Below, in pieces: positions 22,633 to 35,600 of a stretch of 64,000 nucleotides of DNA (positions within the stretch are counted from its first letter, which is position 1; each line of letters begins with the position of its first letter). A program made the position numbers and the translations under genes. The stretch is from Watersipora subatra (lineage: Eukaryota > Bryozoa > Gymnolaemata > Cheilostomatida > Watersiporidae): NCBI RefSeq assembly GCF_963576615.1, contig NC_088711.1:18756182-18820181 (forward strand), read 5' to 3'. The notes under the pieces were generated by a model. The model was not told the DNA's origin, did no database searches, and worked only from the letters and a program-made list of their open reading frames with translations.

Positions 22633-25600
22633 TCAACGCTTTCTTTTCCGTCGTCTGCGCTTTTTGCTACTAGTGTTTGAATAGGCTTCTTTTGATTGAG
22701 TGCTTTCCAGCTTTGTATCTGTTGACTTTGACTCGAGCTCATCCTTGAGTGCAGGTTGATAGCTAAATTCTGAATCACATTCTAAACCAGGTTCCAAGTC
22801 TGATTCTGGATCCGGCTTTAGATTAGACTCTGGATCAGGCTTTAGATTAGATTCTAGAGCAGGCTTTGGATTAGATTCTAGTGCAAGCTTTGGATTGGAC
22901 TCTGAATCAGGCTTTGGATTAGATTCTGGAGTAGGCTTTGGATTGGACTCTGAATCGCCTTCTACATCAGTTTTTGAACCCAAGTTTAGATCAGATTCTT
23001 TTCCTAGTTCTGGATCTGGTTTTAGATCTGAATTTGAATCTAACTTTAGATCAAATTCTATACCAAATTCTTCATTAGGTTCCAGATAAGATTTTGAATC
23101 CAATTTTAAACTGATATCTATATCACATTCCGGATAAGCTTCTGTGGTGAATGCTTCATTCGATTCTAAATAAGGTTTTTGATCAGGCTTCAGGTTGAGA
23201 TGTGAATCAAGTTCGAGGCTGAGTACCTGATCCAATGTTGGCTCATTTTCTGGCTCGAGTGTCAGATCTAGTTGTACATCAGCTTGAGGATGGGTACAAG
23301 GAATATATTCTCGATCAGGCTCTAAATGAGGCTCTAGATGAGGCTCTAGCTGAGGCTCTAGATGAGGCTCTAGATGAGGCTCTAGATGAGGCTCTAAATG
23401 AGGGTCTAGATGAGGCTCTATATCAGTTTCTAGATCAGATTCTAAATTGTCCACTGGCTCGGACAGAATCGTAGAGGAGTCACAGTGAAAATCTGTATCT
23501 TCAACTTCGGCAGTATTTGACAACTGCTTGGCCGCTTCTTTTTCTCGCATAGCAATAAGGGCTCGACTCAATAACCGGCTGGCAATGGCTAAAATCTCAT
23601 TATTTTCATATTTGCTTATGTCATCAGCTGAAGTCTCTTGCCGTTTTCCCTCAATCTCTTCTAAAGCTGCCTTTTCTGCTTCTGCTTTTTCGAATGCGCT
23701 GTTTGTAATTATCAAGGTAGCCTGCTTACCAAAAGGAGTAGGTTGTGTTGCTGAACCTGTAGTTGGAGAGGATTCACTTGGCAGCGCTTCTGTTTGTGAC
23801 GAGGTTTGAGATTGTGATGGCTCGGTGGAGTCAGATAGTTGCGAAGAGTTAGATTGTGATTTTCTTGCAGCCTTTTGATGTGTCATTATGAAATCCTTGC
23901 TGGATCCTAGTACAGGCAACTCAAGTTTAACAGCTGTTTTTTTTCTCACAATTGCAATATTATTTTTGTTTAAAACTGTCCGTAACTTTGATGTTTTACG
24001 TTTTGAAATGGCTAGAGATTTCAAGTCCTTTTGCAACTTCTGCTGAGAAAGTTCTGAGCCTTCTTCAGGTAAACGTGCTTTGCTGTTAGAACTCAACCTA
24101 GAGCTTAGTACTTGTTGCTGGATTGTTATCCTCGTTGTAGGCAGCATGGTTTTACACGGCAATGGATACTTTTGACATCGCTTAAATGCTCCGATTGCTA
24201 GGAAAGGATGACACAGATCCTCTTGCGCATCATTGGGAAGAGCCCGCAAATATTTTTCACGATCTTTTCTCATGTATTCTCTCAGCATCTTTGGATCTCC
24301 ATTGGTCCAGCCAGTACCAGTGCGCCGTGATATCTCCTCTCGTTCATAGGCAATAAAATTATCGCTCCAATTTATTTTAAATTTTTGTCGCTCTGTTTTA
24401 CTTTGTTCTTCAGTCACTGGTGTAACATGCCTAATCCTAGTTTCCATAATACTATTGTAAGACTGCCTAATATGGTGTGCAAATGACTCACATTCTAATG
24501 ATATGATCTGACTATATTCGGAATCCGCTGGGTTGCAGTTGTCTGGATCTATGAGGCACATTTCTTGTATAAGTGTGATGTACATTGCTGCGGCAATGAT
24601 AAATGCGCTGAGACAGAGCTCGGCGTGTTCTTTTAGCATTAGTAAGGTGAGTAAACCGCCCAATGAAGTTTTAGGAGTTAATAACTTCGTTAGTGTATCC
24701 TTTGTACTCTGTGGATCACTTTTTGCTGGTAGGTACTCATCCAAAAACCACTTGACAAGCATATCTAATGTTTCGTTTATCCCATTTGAAACTTTATCAT
24801 TCATGGACTGGTTCATAAGAATTTTTACTATTTCGAAATAGTCTCCAAAGTAGGATTGGAGTTGTCCTTTTGCGTAAGCTTTTTTAAAAGCCTGTATTCC
24901 ATCTCCAAAACATAATCCATTGATTAGGATCTCAGCTACTTCAGAAGCATTTAGACTCTTTTCTTCGCCGTCACTCGTATCCTGGCCCACACCTAGTCCT
25001 AAACCAATAGAACAAAAGAGTTGTATAAACCTTCAAACTTATTAATAAGCATGACTAATATATTTGATGAGACTTGAAAATTTTTAAAAATTTCAAATCT
25101 GATTAAATTTATTAGGAGCATTAGCAAACATATTTACATTGTGATTTGAGGATTATCTATATAAATCTCAAAATTTGTGTGTTGTGTGTATGTCCAGCTA
25201 TGCGATTTAAGTCTCCAAAAAATTCACATCTTACTGGATTAGAACTTCGTACTGCCAGACCACATGACAATAATCTACCTCATTAAGCTACATAGGATAC
25301 AATGGATTCATTGGGCAGAAATTTATTACATCGATTAAAATATGTATAACAACAATGTATTACACACAACATCGCTAAGGCTTGCTCTCACGGCTCTTAT
25401 TACTAAGTTTAGGAATATAATAGATTACTCAATTTAGCCAATGGCAACTATATTACTTGCCATCGGTTATAAACTGTCTTTTTACTCTTGCAATGCCGGC
25501 ATACAACTAGTTGAATAATAAAGAAAAATCCAATGACAAAAATTCACTGAAGTTTCTACCACAATTGATTAAAGGAGTCAAAATACATCTAACTCCAAAT

Positions 25601-26246
25601 CTAATTAAACTCAATACACATGCTATCAGAAAAAATTATATTATTTTAAAAGTCTAAATGTATTTTCTACTAATATAGTGAGCTTAAGCTTTACATTCCA
25701 TAATTTTGTTTTGGTCATACATTGAAGTTTTTTGAACACAACAGATTTGAGTAATTTTGTTTGTGCCAACTCTTTATTTATCAACCAGTCAATCATTGCA
25801 ACTTCTCAACTACCAATACCGATAAGGAAGATAAACAGGTTTGACAGACTTGACATACACTTGAGTGTCTGGCGCAAGCCGAGCAATAACTGAATTTTAC
25901 GCTCAAAACAAGGAAAGGAACCCTTTAAGGTATAGTTCATTGACTTATTGTGACTAGTTTTTATATATTTGAATTAATTTGAAAAATACTCAAATCAAAA
26001 CTTGAACAAATTTGGCTATTGTTTAAATTGTTGTTATTTCAAAAAATGCAGTATATATAATATTGATCAACACTAATTGTCAGCTTTGAAGTAACTCATC
26101 CATCACCTAAGATTAGTTACAAAAATATGTTTAGCAATACATATTTGAGTACTACATCAGAGAAAATCAAGCTTTCTCAATATAAATTTCAGTTTAGGGC
26201 GATAATATCTCATGGTTAGATATACAAAGAACTACTTACCAGCCAT
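22633..26246 (-). CDS. Unrecognised acidic-repeat protein with basic tail (about 790 aa, two exons)
   Basis: A 2.37-kb open exon (24998-22633) joins a tiny coding first exon, ATGGCTG at 26246-26240, in a good context (acaaacaATGG). It has donor gtaagtag and acceptor ctattggtttag, and the phases (1 and 2) match. The product starts MAGLGVGQDTSDGEEKS. Residues about 15-320 look globular and helical, with a hydrophobic run LCLSAFIIAAAMYITLIQEM. A Lys/Arg-rich patch follows at about 332-360. A Ser/Thr/Gln-rich linker precedes two acidic repeat blocks, EPHL tetrapeptides (about 528-561) and ESNPKPDP-like octapeptides (about 682-738). The C-terminus is KKRRRRKRKR, a likely nuclear signal. The intron holds a SINE-like unit. 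I do not recognise the family. A nuclear or chromatin-associated role is inference from composition only. The repeats should be length-polymorphic. Confidence 0.75.
25150..25515 (-). mobile_element. SINE-like dispersed unit, copy 2
   Basis: This parallels the unit at 14343-14710: ctatataaatctcaa, tatgtccagctatg, a degenerate tRNA part (ggattagaacttcgtactgc ... attaagctacatagga), ggcttgctctcacggctctt, tactaagtttagg and tgcaatgccggcat. It lies in the single intron of the 790-residue gene. A further tail-only fragment (tgcaatgccggaaattcagc) is at about 42715-42740. Confidence 0.65.
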
Positions 26247-28464
26247 TGTTTGTCATAAATGTGATACCAGCTCACTCCTTCAGACGTTAACCCTTTGAAA
26301 GCCTCGCCAACCAGGTGAGCTTTCAGGGTAATTATGTACTTACGCTTTAGTCAAATCATGGGATAAATTCAACAGCCTTCCGCAATTATGTTTAAAATTC
26401 AAGAATTATCATCTTTTAATTTTTCAGATTATTCAGTGACAAGATACAACAATTCTTTAAGATAACCACAAAAGATATACTTAGTGGATGTATCTGACAA
26501 ATAGGCAAAATACGCTATAACTATAGCTATTACAAATACATTTATATACAAATTATATATAAACAAATCTTATTTTTGACATAAAATTTATATATATTGT
26601 ATTTTTGTATCTACTTAATATATACAAATTGTAATGACGTTCAGACTATAACTCAGGTAGATACACGAGTGACAAACATCACCTCCATTCTCTCTACTGG
26701 TTCAATGGTACCTACATTTGCTCTTCTGGTTCAATGCTGCATTTTGAAAAATAATGCTGTCAAAGTTAACTAGAAAGCTTAAATATTAAGTGCCACTTTA
26801 TTTTTGAAATACTTTAGAAATTTTGTATTACTTAACAAATTGAAAGAAAGACATACTAGAGGCAATACAAGAATTAACAGGTTTGAGGTAGGTTTCAGTT
26901 TTAACTAACCTCAGTTGGCTGTGGGAGAAATTAGCAGTTTCAAATCTTACTTCAAGAACGGTAGGTGTAAACATTAACAGTGAATTTTAAAGCTTATAAA
27001 AACCGCTTTACCTTATACCAAACACCAGCGCCTTGTCTATTAATATTATAGAACAGATTTATGCAAAAATATCTTCTTCTTTCAATACTCATAAATCACT
27101 TTACTATTTTCTGTTCTGTTTCTTTTGTGGTGTAATTTGCTTTAAACGGGATTGATAAGTTTAAATAAAGTTAATATTTTTCTGTCTACCTATTTATTTA
27201 TCCATCTAGCTATCTATGTGAGTCATGTCACCAACATGTCAACCTTTTTAGCAAACAGAATTTCACCAGGCTGATATTATAAGCAATATTGATCTATTGT
27301 CGAAATATAACTCAATTGATTTATATGCAGTGTCTGAGCAAAATATCAAGTAAATTGATTAGATAACTTCTGAAATATGATTGATTTTACGACAGAACAC
27401 TGTCTGCTTATAGACAAAAGCAAAAGTTTTAGAAAATTTCTGAATAGACATGTGCATTCCATATCAATGAGAAAGGTTATGTAGTCTTGTATAAACCATA
27501 ATCAAATAGACCATGCAGTAGTCACAGCAAACTGTGTTATATGTTCATAAACAACACAAAACTGCTAGCAACATACAAGACAATTATTAGAAACAAAAAC
27601 AAAGGTGAATATTCATAAAACTATATCTACATCTACATGTACTAGGCGTACACAGCTAAGCTTAGAATCTGTGACAGAAATATTTCTTTTGTGTAGATAC
27701 CCAAGTTCACATAGGCTCCTTAAAGTTGTTAGATTATACTGTATAATCCAAACTTTCATCACTAACAAGGAGAAATTCTTACTAAGGTCAATGTCTTTCT
27801 GTTCTACCTCAATCTTCACGACTACTTGTGTGAGTGTATTAGCCTGCTTGCTAGTGAGTTTCCAGTTTGTTTCTGAACCAAACAAGCCGCTAGTGAAGCT
27901 GCCTGAGCTACATACATGTGAGAAGAGTTGTGAACAGGCGTCAGGTGGGTTGGCAATCAATTTTAAATAAATTGCAGCCAAGTATCATGCGCTTGCTGAG
28001 TGGATACATTTTATACGTGACCGATGGGTATCAGTTGATTAGGTGGATGTCAGTTTAGAAAAAAATTGATGTTAGGCGAATGAGAGATTAGTGACAGATG
28101 AGTGACAGATGAATGTCTAGTGACTGACAGATGAGGGAGAAATGAGTGACACACGAATGTCAGATTAGTAGCAGATGAGCTTCAAAAGCATTGCAGCTGA
28201 GTTTTAGATAAATTGAGAGTCGAAAGTTTTCAAGACGAAAAGGCTTTCAAACAAAAACCCAGCAAGTGTGTTAGAAATGCAGTAATAATAGTTACATTTT
28301 GACCGATATGCTTTAGTTATAATGTTGCTTTAGTCAACCACCAATCAGAGCTTCAACTTTGTATGGTTCCACTTATTTCAACTGAATACCAGTTTGTAAA
28401 CAACAAACTACATGCTTGCGAAGTTGTCTTTACCTTATCCTGGGTGAAGACAACTTCACAAACA
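26247..28464. other. 5' flank of the 790-aa gene and unassigned DNA
   Basis: Proximal sequence should hold the 5' UTR and promoter of the - strand gene; no TATA box or motif could be assigned. The opposed frames of about 120 codons at 27605-27981 overlap each other and lack recognisable features. Degenerate repeats of gtgacagatga occur at about 28090-28185. Confidence 0.4.
28090..28185. repeat. Degenerate short tandem repeat (agtgacagatga)
   Basis: Words gtgacagatgagtgacagat, gactgacagatgag, gagtgacacacgaatgt and gtagcagatgag recur irregularly with a spacing of about 11-25 bp. The array is old and diverged. Confidence 0.6.
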
Positions 28465-28642
28465 TTGTGCCTCTCTCACCAATAGTCCGCAATAACAGTG
28501 CTATCTTGACTTTGTCATCAGCTTTATCCTTGTCAATAGCTGCCAAAAAATGTGTAAAGTCTTTTTTGTAAGCCTCCCATTCTGCTGGCAAATCTACTTC
28601 TGCCAATGGCTTAGGAGCCAAGAACTGATATCCACTAGCCAT
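28465..28642 (-). pseudogene. Ty3/gypsy gag fragment, second copy
   Basis: Residues 1 to about 59 of the same gag as at 9500 (MASGYQFLAPKPLAEVDLPA ... LLLRTIGERG), with only a few base differences. It is truncated near 28465, where similarity stops after gcctctctcacc. It starts at the same upstream breakpoint (gtcgtagcatatg followed by TA repeat) as the first copy. Confidence 0.85.
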
Positions 28643-28712
28643 AGCAACGTTAATGCAGTCGTAGCATATGTTCCATATATATATCATATATATACATTGT
28701 ATATATATAAAA
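28643..28712. repeat. TA-rich linker between gag and LINE fragments
   Basis: The upstream gag leader (gcagtcgtagcatatg) runs into interrupted TA repeats (atatatatatcatatatata, tgtatatatataaaa) before the LINE 3' end. Confidence 0.7.
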
Positions 28713-28929
28713 TTTGTTTCTTCACCCCGGTTAACCTGTATGGGTGGTAATTTCTGCTCTAACTCGGGTCTCCTACCAGAGACCTGGGAGTTTGAGCACT
28801 CGCCTCAAGATCTTAGCTGTTCCCAATAGCGCACTTTTCTGCAACTCACCTGAGTTGATTGCTGTTGGTATTTGTTGGTTATTGCGCCCAGTGCCTCAAT
28901 GACTACTAGGATTACAGTTGTTCTTACAT
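28713..28929 (-). mobile_element. 3' end of the restriction-endonuclease LINE, second copy
   Basis: This matches 9791-10030 (accccgg, ctctaactcgggtctcctac, cagagacctgggagtttgag, tagcgcacttttctgcaact) with an internal deletion of about 30 bp and point changes. It contains the 3' UTR and last codons only. It is cut at ttcttacat, where repeat R begins. Confidence 0.85.
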
Positions 28930-30785
28930 CCCTCAAAGTCATATCTTTAGAGCTGATCATTTCTTTACATTCTGTTGCATTACTTTTGTTTAACAATTTG
29001 AAACCTAACCTTGTATAAATAAGTAAACTCCCTGATCCTAGACTGTATTTACTATTTTCGATTGACTATGAAAGCACTTAGACTAGCACAAGTCCTTTTC
29101 AACTGAATATCATTTAGATGCTTTATAAGCTTGTAAAACTCAATGAAGAAAACAAAACAAAAATCAAATATATTAAATGGATTCACTTTCACTCTTTCAA
29201 AGAAGTGATGTTGTAGACGTAACTGAAGAAACATAATAGCTGGCATACACCGAACCTGATAGAATGTGTATATTTTTTATGAATAAAAAACAAATGGTTT
29301 TAGTGTAAAGCTCTTGTTGCTGAGGAAAAAAAGCATTTTATTTTCGCCTATTTTTATCTTCATTAGTAAAGATTTTAATTGGTAGGCATTAGAAAACTAG
29401 TGTTCTGATCTTAGCCTGTTTTTATTTCTCTGTCGGTTCGAAGTGTCTTTGGCATTTGAGCGTTATTCCGAAAACTAACCATCCAATAAATTTGAAAATT
29501 TGGAATCATACTGTTAATATATACTAAACTTAGCAACAGAAATCTCGTAATCCTATGTTAACTGAAAGTATAAAAAATGAATAAATCTACAAATCTGAGT
29601 TTAATCGGGCGTGAGATCAGGTGGAAACACATTTCCCCAAATTCTCACGAGTTCAGGCTATAAAGTGCTAAATGAATAATTCATTGAAAATATTTCAAAA
29701 GCTCAACTTCTTCAATTCAATGTTTCTTTTATGTAATGTAGATTAATATTTACACAAAATGAATTGTTAACATTTCCAATAAAATTACGAACTGATTTGC
29801 AGGCAAGCATAAGCTATAATGCGTGTCTGTTCTTAGTGAGCCTAATCGGCAAGGTGGCAAGTTTACATAGATTGGATAAATTGTGTTGCTAATATTGACA
29901 AAGCTTTAGACAATGAGCTTATTCTTGTTTTGATATTTTATAAAATTTGTCCTTTGTGACAAAGAAGAACTGTTTAAGCAATTAATAGATATTACAAGTT
30001 TTACATGAAAAAAATCTTCAATCTTTGCTATAATAGCCGTGTTCATCCATTTGTCCAAAGCCATCGTAGGAGGTTAAAAAAAGACTGCAATATATGAAAT
30101 TCGATCTCTTAAAATTCAGCTTGGTAGACCAACACTCTAGCGCGTTCACCAATCAACCTTCTCCCAGCAATTCTGAATAACTGTGCAGATAGCTGTCCTC
30201 TGTGCTCATCAGCATACTTGATGATCTCACATGGTACACTGAACTGCCAGAGTACGAGTTGTTCTATAACTAACCCGAGCTAGCCAATTTAGAAATATGA
30301 AAGACAACTAGATATGATAATCAGCAAATTCGCTGTAAGTCCTCTAGCTGACACTTGAGAGTCTGTCAGGTTTCAGCAAACGATTCAAATGGATCAGAAA
30401 TTTTTTCAGCCTAAACTCATTTTGAATCATGAAAATATTGGTACACACAAACCATCACATGAACTTTTAATATGGTTTGTAGCACTATTCAAGATATTTT
30501 ACTATAATAGGAGCAGTGTTTGTCTGTCCATCCTAAGCCACAGTAACAACTTTAATAAAAAACTACCTCACCCAAGAATTGAACCAAGAACTTTGGTTTT
30601 ACTGTCCAGCTCACTAACCATTACACTACTCCACCACTCTAGTGCTTGCCCAATAATTATACACATACTGATTACTCATGAAAATCTGTCACAGTGCATG
30701 GAACTGCCAAGCGTATTAGTATGTATGATATCGCTACGCAAGCAGCCACAAGCAAAATAAAACTAGAAACTATTTCCTGGGAACT
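28930..30785. repeat. 1.86-kb dispersed repeat R, copy B
   Basis: Near-identical to 4206-6062 in the same orientation. It begins ccctcaaagtcatatcttta and ends tttcctgggaact. The two copies differ by scattered substitutions and 1-2 base indels, indicating a young duplication. The tRNA-like part is at 30567-30645 (-). Confidence 0.85.
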
Positions 30786-32699
30786 TAACTGACTTTCTAA
30801 ATGCCTAGCCTGAAACTCCGAAGGGTTACGAAAATGCACAATATCAAGTTTTTAGTTTCTGTTAATAAACATTGCCAAATTCAGACATTTAATTTTCTGG
30901 CTACGCAAGCTTTCAGTAAAATTGTAAATTGCATTTTGTATAAATTTTAATAAAAACATTGTTATTAAATGTGAATTTACACTAAATCTTAGTTGATTTT
31001 GTCATAAAGTATCAATAGTTCTTTGCAATTTGCAATTTTTTTATTTATTTAAATTAAAATACTTTTATAAGGTTGTTAGGTACTACAATCACTGCTAGAA
31101 TTAAGAGGCTCCCTAAACACCTCCTAATTTTTCAGAACCTTCTAACATGGATTATATATTGATATGAGCCTCCTAGTTGAAAAATATCGATCTATATATA
31201 TACATATATAGCACCAATATATCCGCTGTTTAGTTTAAGTTGAAACACTCCTGACACCATGTCTTAAACATTGTTGTGGATATGTACTTAATAGACAATA
31301 TATGAGCGCTATCGTTGAGTAAACTTTTATTTAGATTGAAAGCCGATCGGCCGCATGCCAAAACCGGAAACAGAAGAAAGTATAGGTATTTACAAACGTT
31401 AACTAAAACCAGAGCATATAGTGTAGATGACTTCAACACAATGTCTGCCCTTAAGCTCAGTCTTGTACGTCTACAAGGCGTCACTGTCAAAGGAAGATGA
31501 ACTACTATAAGTGTTCTCTTTCATAGGCCTTTGATTAGCCTGAGGGCAGACATATAAGCGTTCAGGGTTGTGTCTTTGTGTTACTGGGGTTGGTCATTGA
31601 GGGAGCACTGTCTTCAAGTGCATCATCGGAAATTCACCATATTAATGAGATGGTATATTCAAATTATTTTGTCAATGTCCGGTGTTAGCTGGCAGGGAAA
31701 TGGATTTCAACTTCTCTTGGTGGTTTCTCTGATATGCGATTAGCTCATCTTCTGTGGTTGATTCTTTTCAGTTTGGAGTTTTTATTTAGCTTGTTGCTGC
31801 TTTTTGATTATTGAACTTTGAATGCCTTCAAGGGTCTTGTTGCTGGTGTGGCTAGCTATATGTACGTCCCGATGTGTGCATTGTGTGTATATGTTCTGGG
31901 CTTCCTCCATTCTATGGTGGTGTCTTAATATCTCCAAGCAGCGGCATAATGTATGTATATCTAGTAATCTGTCCCATTCTGTTTTGGTCTCGAGTTTTAG
32001 TGAAATGTCAAAATAATAGTACCTACACAGCACATCCTTATAAACTGGAAGTTCTTTTTGAGCATGTAGATGCTACAATTAGATTGACGCTGCATGTAGG
32101 TATAACTAAAAAATTGGAGAATAAACAATGACACTCAAGCTTTATTTTTGACAAGCTCAACTTCAGAAATGCATGAGCATCATAAGCTTATTTTTCCCAT
32201 GCGAAGGGTATGTATCTGAGAAAACTGTACATTTTCTTTGAACGAAAGCACGTTTGAACGGCTCTAAAATAGTGCAGACAACTTCTAACGAAGATATGCA
32301 ATATCTGATTTTGTTAGCGTTCAGAGTTGTGTCTCACTTTCTCGCGTTTGGCGAGAAAGTTCGACCAACATTGTTTGCTTAAGATCAATAGAAACAGACG
32401 ATTCGAGTTATGAAAAAAGGTTATAATGTATTGGTTCATTGAAACGGAGGCTATTTACGTCACTTAGAGTCGCTAAAGCAAATTTTCCTACTACAGAGTA
32501 ACATAGCTTGGAATAAAACTATCAGTAGTATCACAGACAAGTTCTAATATCATTGTCGTACATATTTTTACAGTTTTAGAATACAATCTGTTGTTTTGAG
32601 CATTTTAATAATTGATCAGCTCCAAAATTTGTCGGATACAGCACTGCCAGCAGTCTGGAGAGAAGCTAGTTGCAATCATCCCTCGCACATTCCTTCACA
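30786..32699. other. ARL3 upstream region, no other gene recognised
   Basis: Short frames at 31230-31500 and 31782-32131 on both strands have no recognisable domain. A short inverted repeat (ctttctcgcgtttggcgagaaag) lies at 32338-32360. The last few hundred bases should contain the ARL3 promoter and 5' UTR; no TATA box is assigned. Confidence 0.4.
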
Positions 32700-35600
32700 A
32701 TGGTAAGACAATTATTTACTTATTTTTACGTTTGCCTGAACATAAAAAAATTGTGAATAGAAAATTACACTCTGCTCAGTTTTATGAGTTGTCGTGTCAG
32801 TACCAATACCAGTACCAATATCACCTCTGTTACAGTAATTAATAAAACAAAGTATCGATTGTTCGTTTGTTTACCAATTCACCTCAATGCGGCGTCAGAT
32901 TTATACAACTCTATAACCATAAGGTTACTACAAATATTTTTATAATAGTTTTAGCATTTCCGAATGAATTGATTCATTATTACAAATTATTCATAGTGCT
33001 TTAGTCGTAATAAAAGTACCGCTTGTCATATCACAGTCCACAAATCTATTATAGGCCTCTAGATGTATACTATATTGAAAGCAATATCTAAAACCTGTAT
33101 TACAGACGGTTTAATTTTTACTAATCTTATAACTTGTCTTGGTTAGAGAGTGTATTAATTTTGTGTAATAAGAGGTGGTGCTACCACAACGTTAATATGC
33201 TCAGTTAATTTCTGTGTGAATAACCCCACTTGCTATTAATAGTGTGGTTACTTTTTAATTTGTGGTCACATTTTCATACTGCGTCTGATTATATCCGGTT
33301 AATGTATAGTTTATTGTTGTTTTAATGTAGCATTATTGTGGTTGAAAAATAACCCCTTGGCTAAAATAATTATTGGTTCCTAAATGCTATCTAATAAATT
33401 TTATTGCGAAGAAAACATTTTTAATGTTTCCCTTTTGCATGTTGTTATAAAAATGATTATTGTAAAACTTTGTTTATTTCATTGTTATAGAAAACTGGCC
33501 TGTTGAGTAATTTATCTCTTGTAAAACTTTGAACTATGTTATTTCACCACACCAAATTTCATTTACACAGCTGACTGTTTTTTATTAATGAGGACCAAAT
33601 ATATTCCTATTTCCGATTATTGTTTCAACTTATATTGTGCATCATCAGAAACCATCATAACTTCCTAGAAGCCTCAATTCATTCACATTTATTTTGCATG
33701 ACTGACGGCAACTGCTTTAGTAGCAATATTTGTTGAAAAATAAATTACAAGTATATTTTGTGATTTTTTGCAGGGTCTTCTTGCACTCCTTAGAAAATTA
33801 AAGTCTGCTCCAGATAGGGAACTTAGGATACTCTTGTTGGGTCTAGATAACGCAGGGAAGACAACTTTGCTAAAAAAATTAGCATCTGAAGATGTCAGCA
33901 GTATCACACCGACCCAGGTATTTTATCCCTCTTTGTCCTTTACACTGTAGCTGTGTTATATTTCAAAGCTTTTCTTCTTTGATCTGTTACTTTAGTAGAG
34001 TGAATCATAGCATTATCTGATGATAATAATTTACAGGGATTCAACATTAAAAGTGTGAACACATCAGGCTTTAAACTCAATGTCTGGGATATTGGAGGAC
34101 AGAGAAAGATTCGACCATATTGGAAGAATTACTTTGACAGAACGGATGTGTTGGTTAGTTGTCATACTGTTTGTCTTCCATGTCTACAGGGATTTCTAGG
34201 AATTCTAGTTGAACATGTTTTGTTTTCTGTTTGTTAGCCAGGATAGGAATAATCATGAGTTTTTTTGGAAAAATTTGATTTTTTTCGACTTCCGACAGTT
34301 TTTTTAATAAAATTTATTAGATATTTTCACCCATTTTTGCTCATGCAAATTTTTGTGCATTGCATTGCACATTCAAATGCCGGTGAAGCCATTTTCCAAT
34401 ATTAATGACTCTCATGCTATAGTTTAACATCTTATGTTTCTTGTATTCTACCACAGCCATGCAAAAATTGTAATGTGCAAACTACATGTAAGTTAGTGTT
34501 GTAGTGGTACTAGGCGTTTCACATCAAAGTATGAATAAAAGCCACAGACATAAATATGAAAGGCCCTATGAAATGCATTATTTAGGTATAATCATCCTTA
34601 GTGTGATCAATGCAGTTGATCATGTGAAACATAAATAGCAGTTTTCCAGTTTTTTAGTACCTAACCGGTTCTTTATTTTTGAAAGAACTTAACCAACCAT
34701 GGAGAATGCCTTTCAATACTAGCACTTGAGCTAATTGCAGTAAAGAGTTTGATGTCATAATGTCATTTACTAAACAGAGTGGTGAGGGAAACTATAACAG
34801 TTACAGTTGCCACCTCACAACTAATCCTGTTTTGAGGTTTAGTTAATAAACTCATAGGTCCTAACTTCAAAGATCCTTCTGTAGCATTGTACCATACATG
34901 TAGTCCATTATCTCCATCACTCTTGCTAATTCATGACAAAAGAATTTTTACAGATTTGTTACGTATACACCAAAACAAGATTGTTTGTCAAAAACACTGA
35001 TTTTTACAAAATAATGAAAAAATCAAAAAAATATAAACTTTTTTCCAAAAGCAGCATGATATATATCAATGATTTAAATCATTGTTTTTTATGTTGACCT
35101 TGCATGTTGCTTGCTTTATGGCAAATCATGAATGAGCTGATCTACAAGTAGTACCAAGCTATTGAAGCTACTGATACTGACTTAGAAAGCCAAATTGAAA
35201 ATTGCCACTTTTGCTTAAATGTCATGGATTATATGTTTTTTAAATATTTTTTGAACAGCTATTTTTTTAGTTTTTGATCACAGTAGACGCACCTACAACA
35301 TAAATAATCCATTCCTGGAACGTTTCCGTTGTAGGGATTTTCCGTTATACGAACAGTAAAATACCTGTGATTTGCCTAATCCATTGCAAGATCTTTCCAA
35401 ACTTCTGGGTCCATCAAAAAGGAAAAAGACTTGACTTTCTAATTTAACTACTGTAGAATAATTGTAGTATTGGCTGGTATCAACAAATTTATCTTTTTTC
35501 TTATCACTTTCACTTGATTCATGACTCATGATTATGATGATTTTACGAGTTAAGGAGAATGCACACCTTTAATGCCAATTTACCTCGCCTGTTTCTTTTA

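Noticed and set aside
22895-24841. Forward frames opposite the 790-residue gene
   Set aside because: Antisense shadows of a well-supported - strand coding exon; their repeats mirror the acidic repeats.
27605-27981. Opposed frames of about 120 codons
   Set aside because: Neither strand shows a domain, a start context or splice support; overlapping frames of this size can occur by chance.
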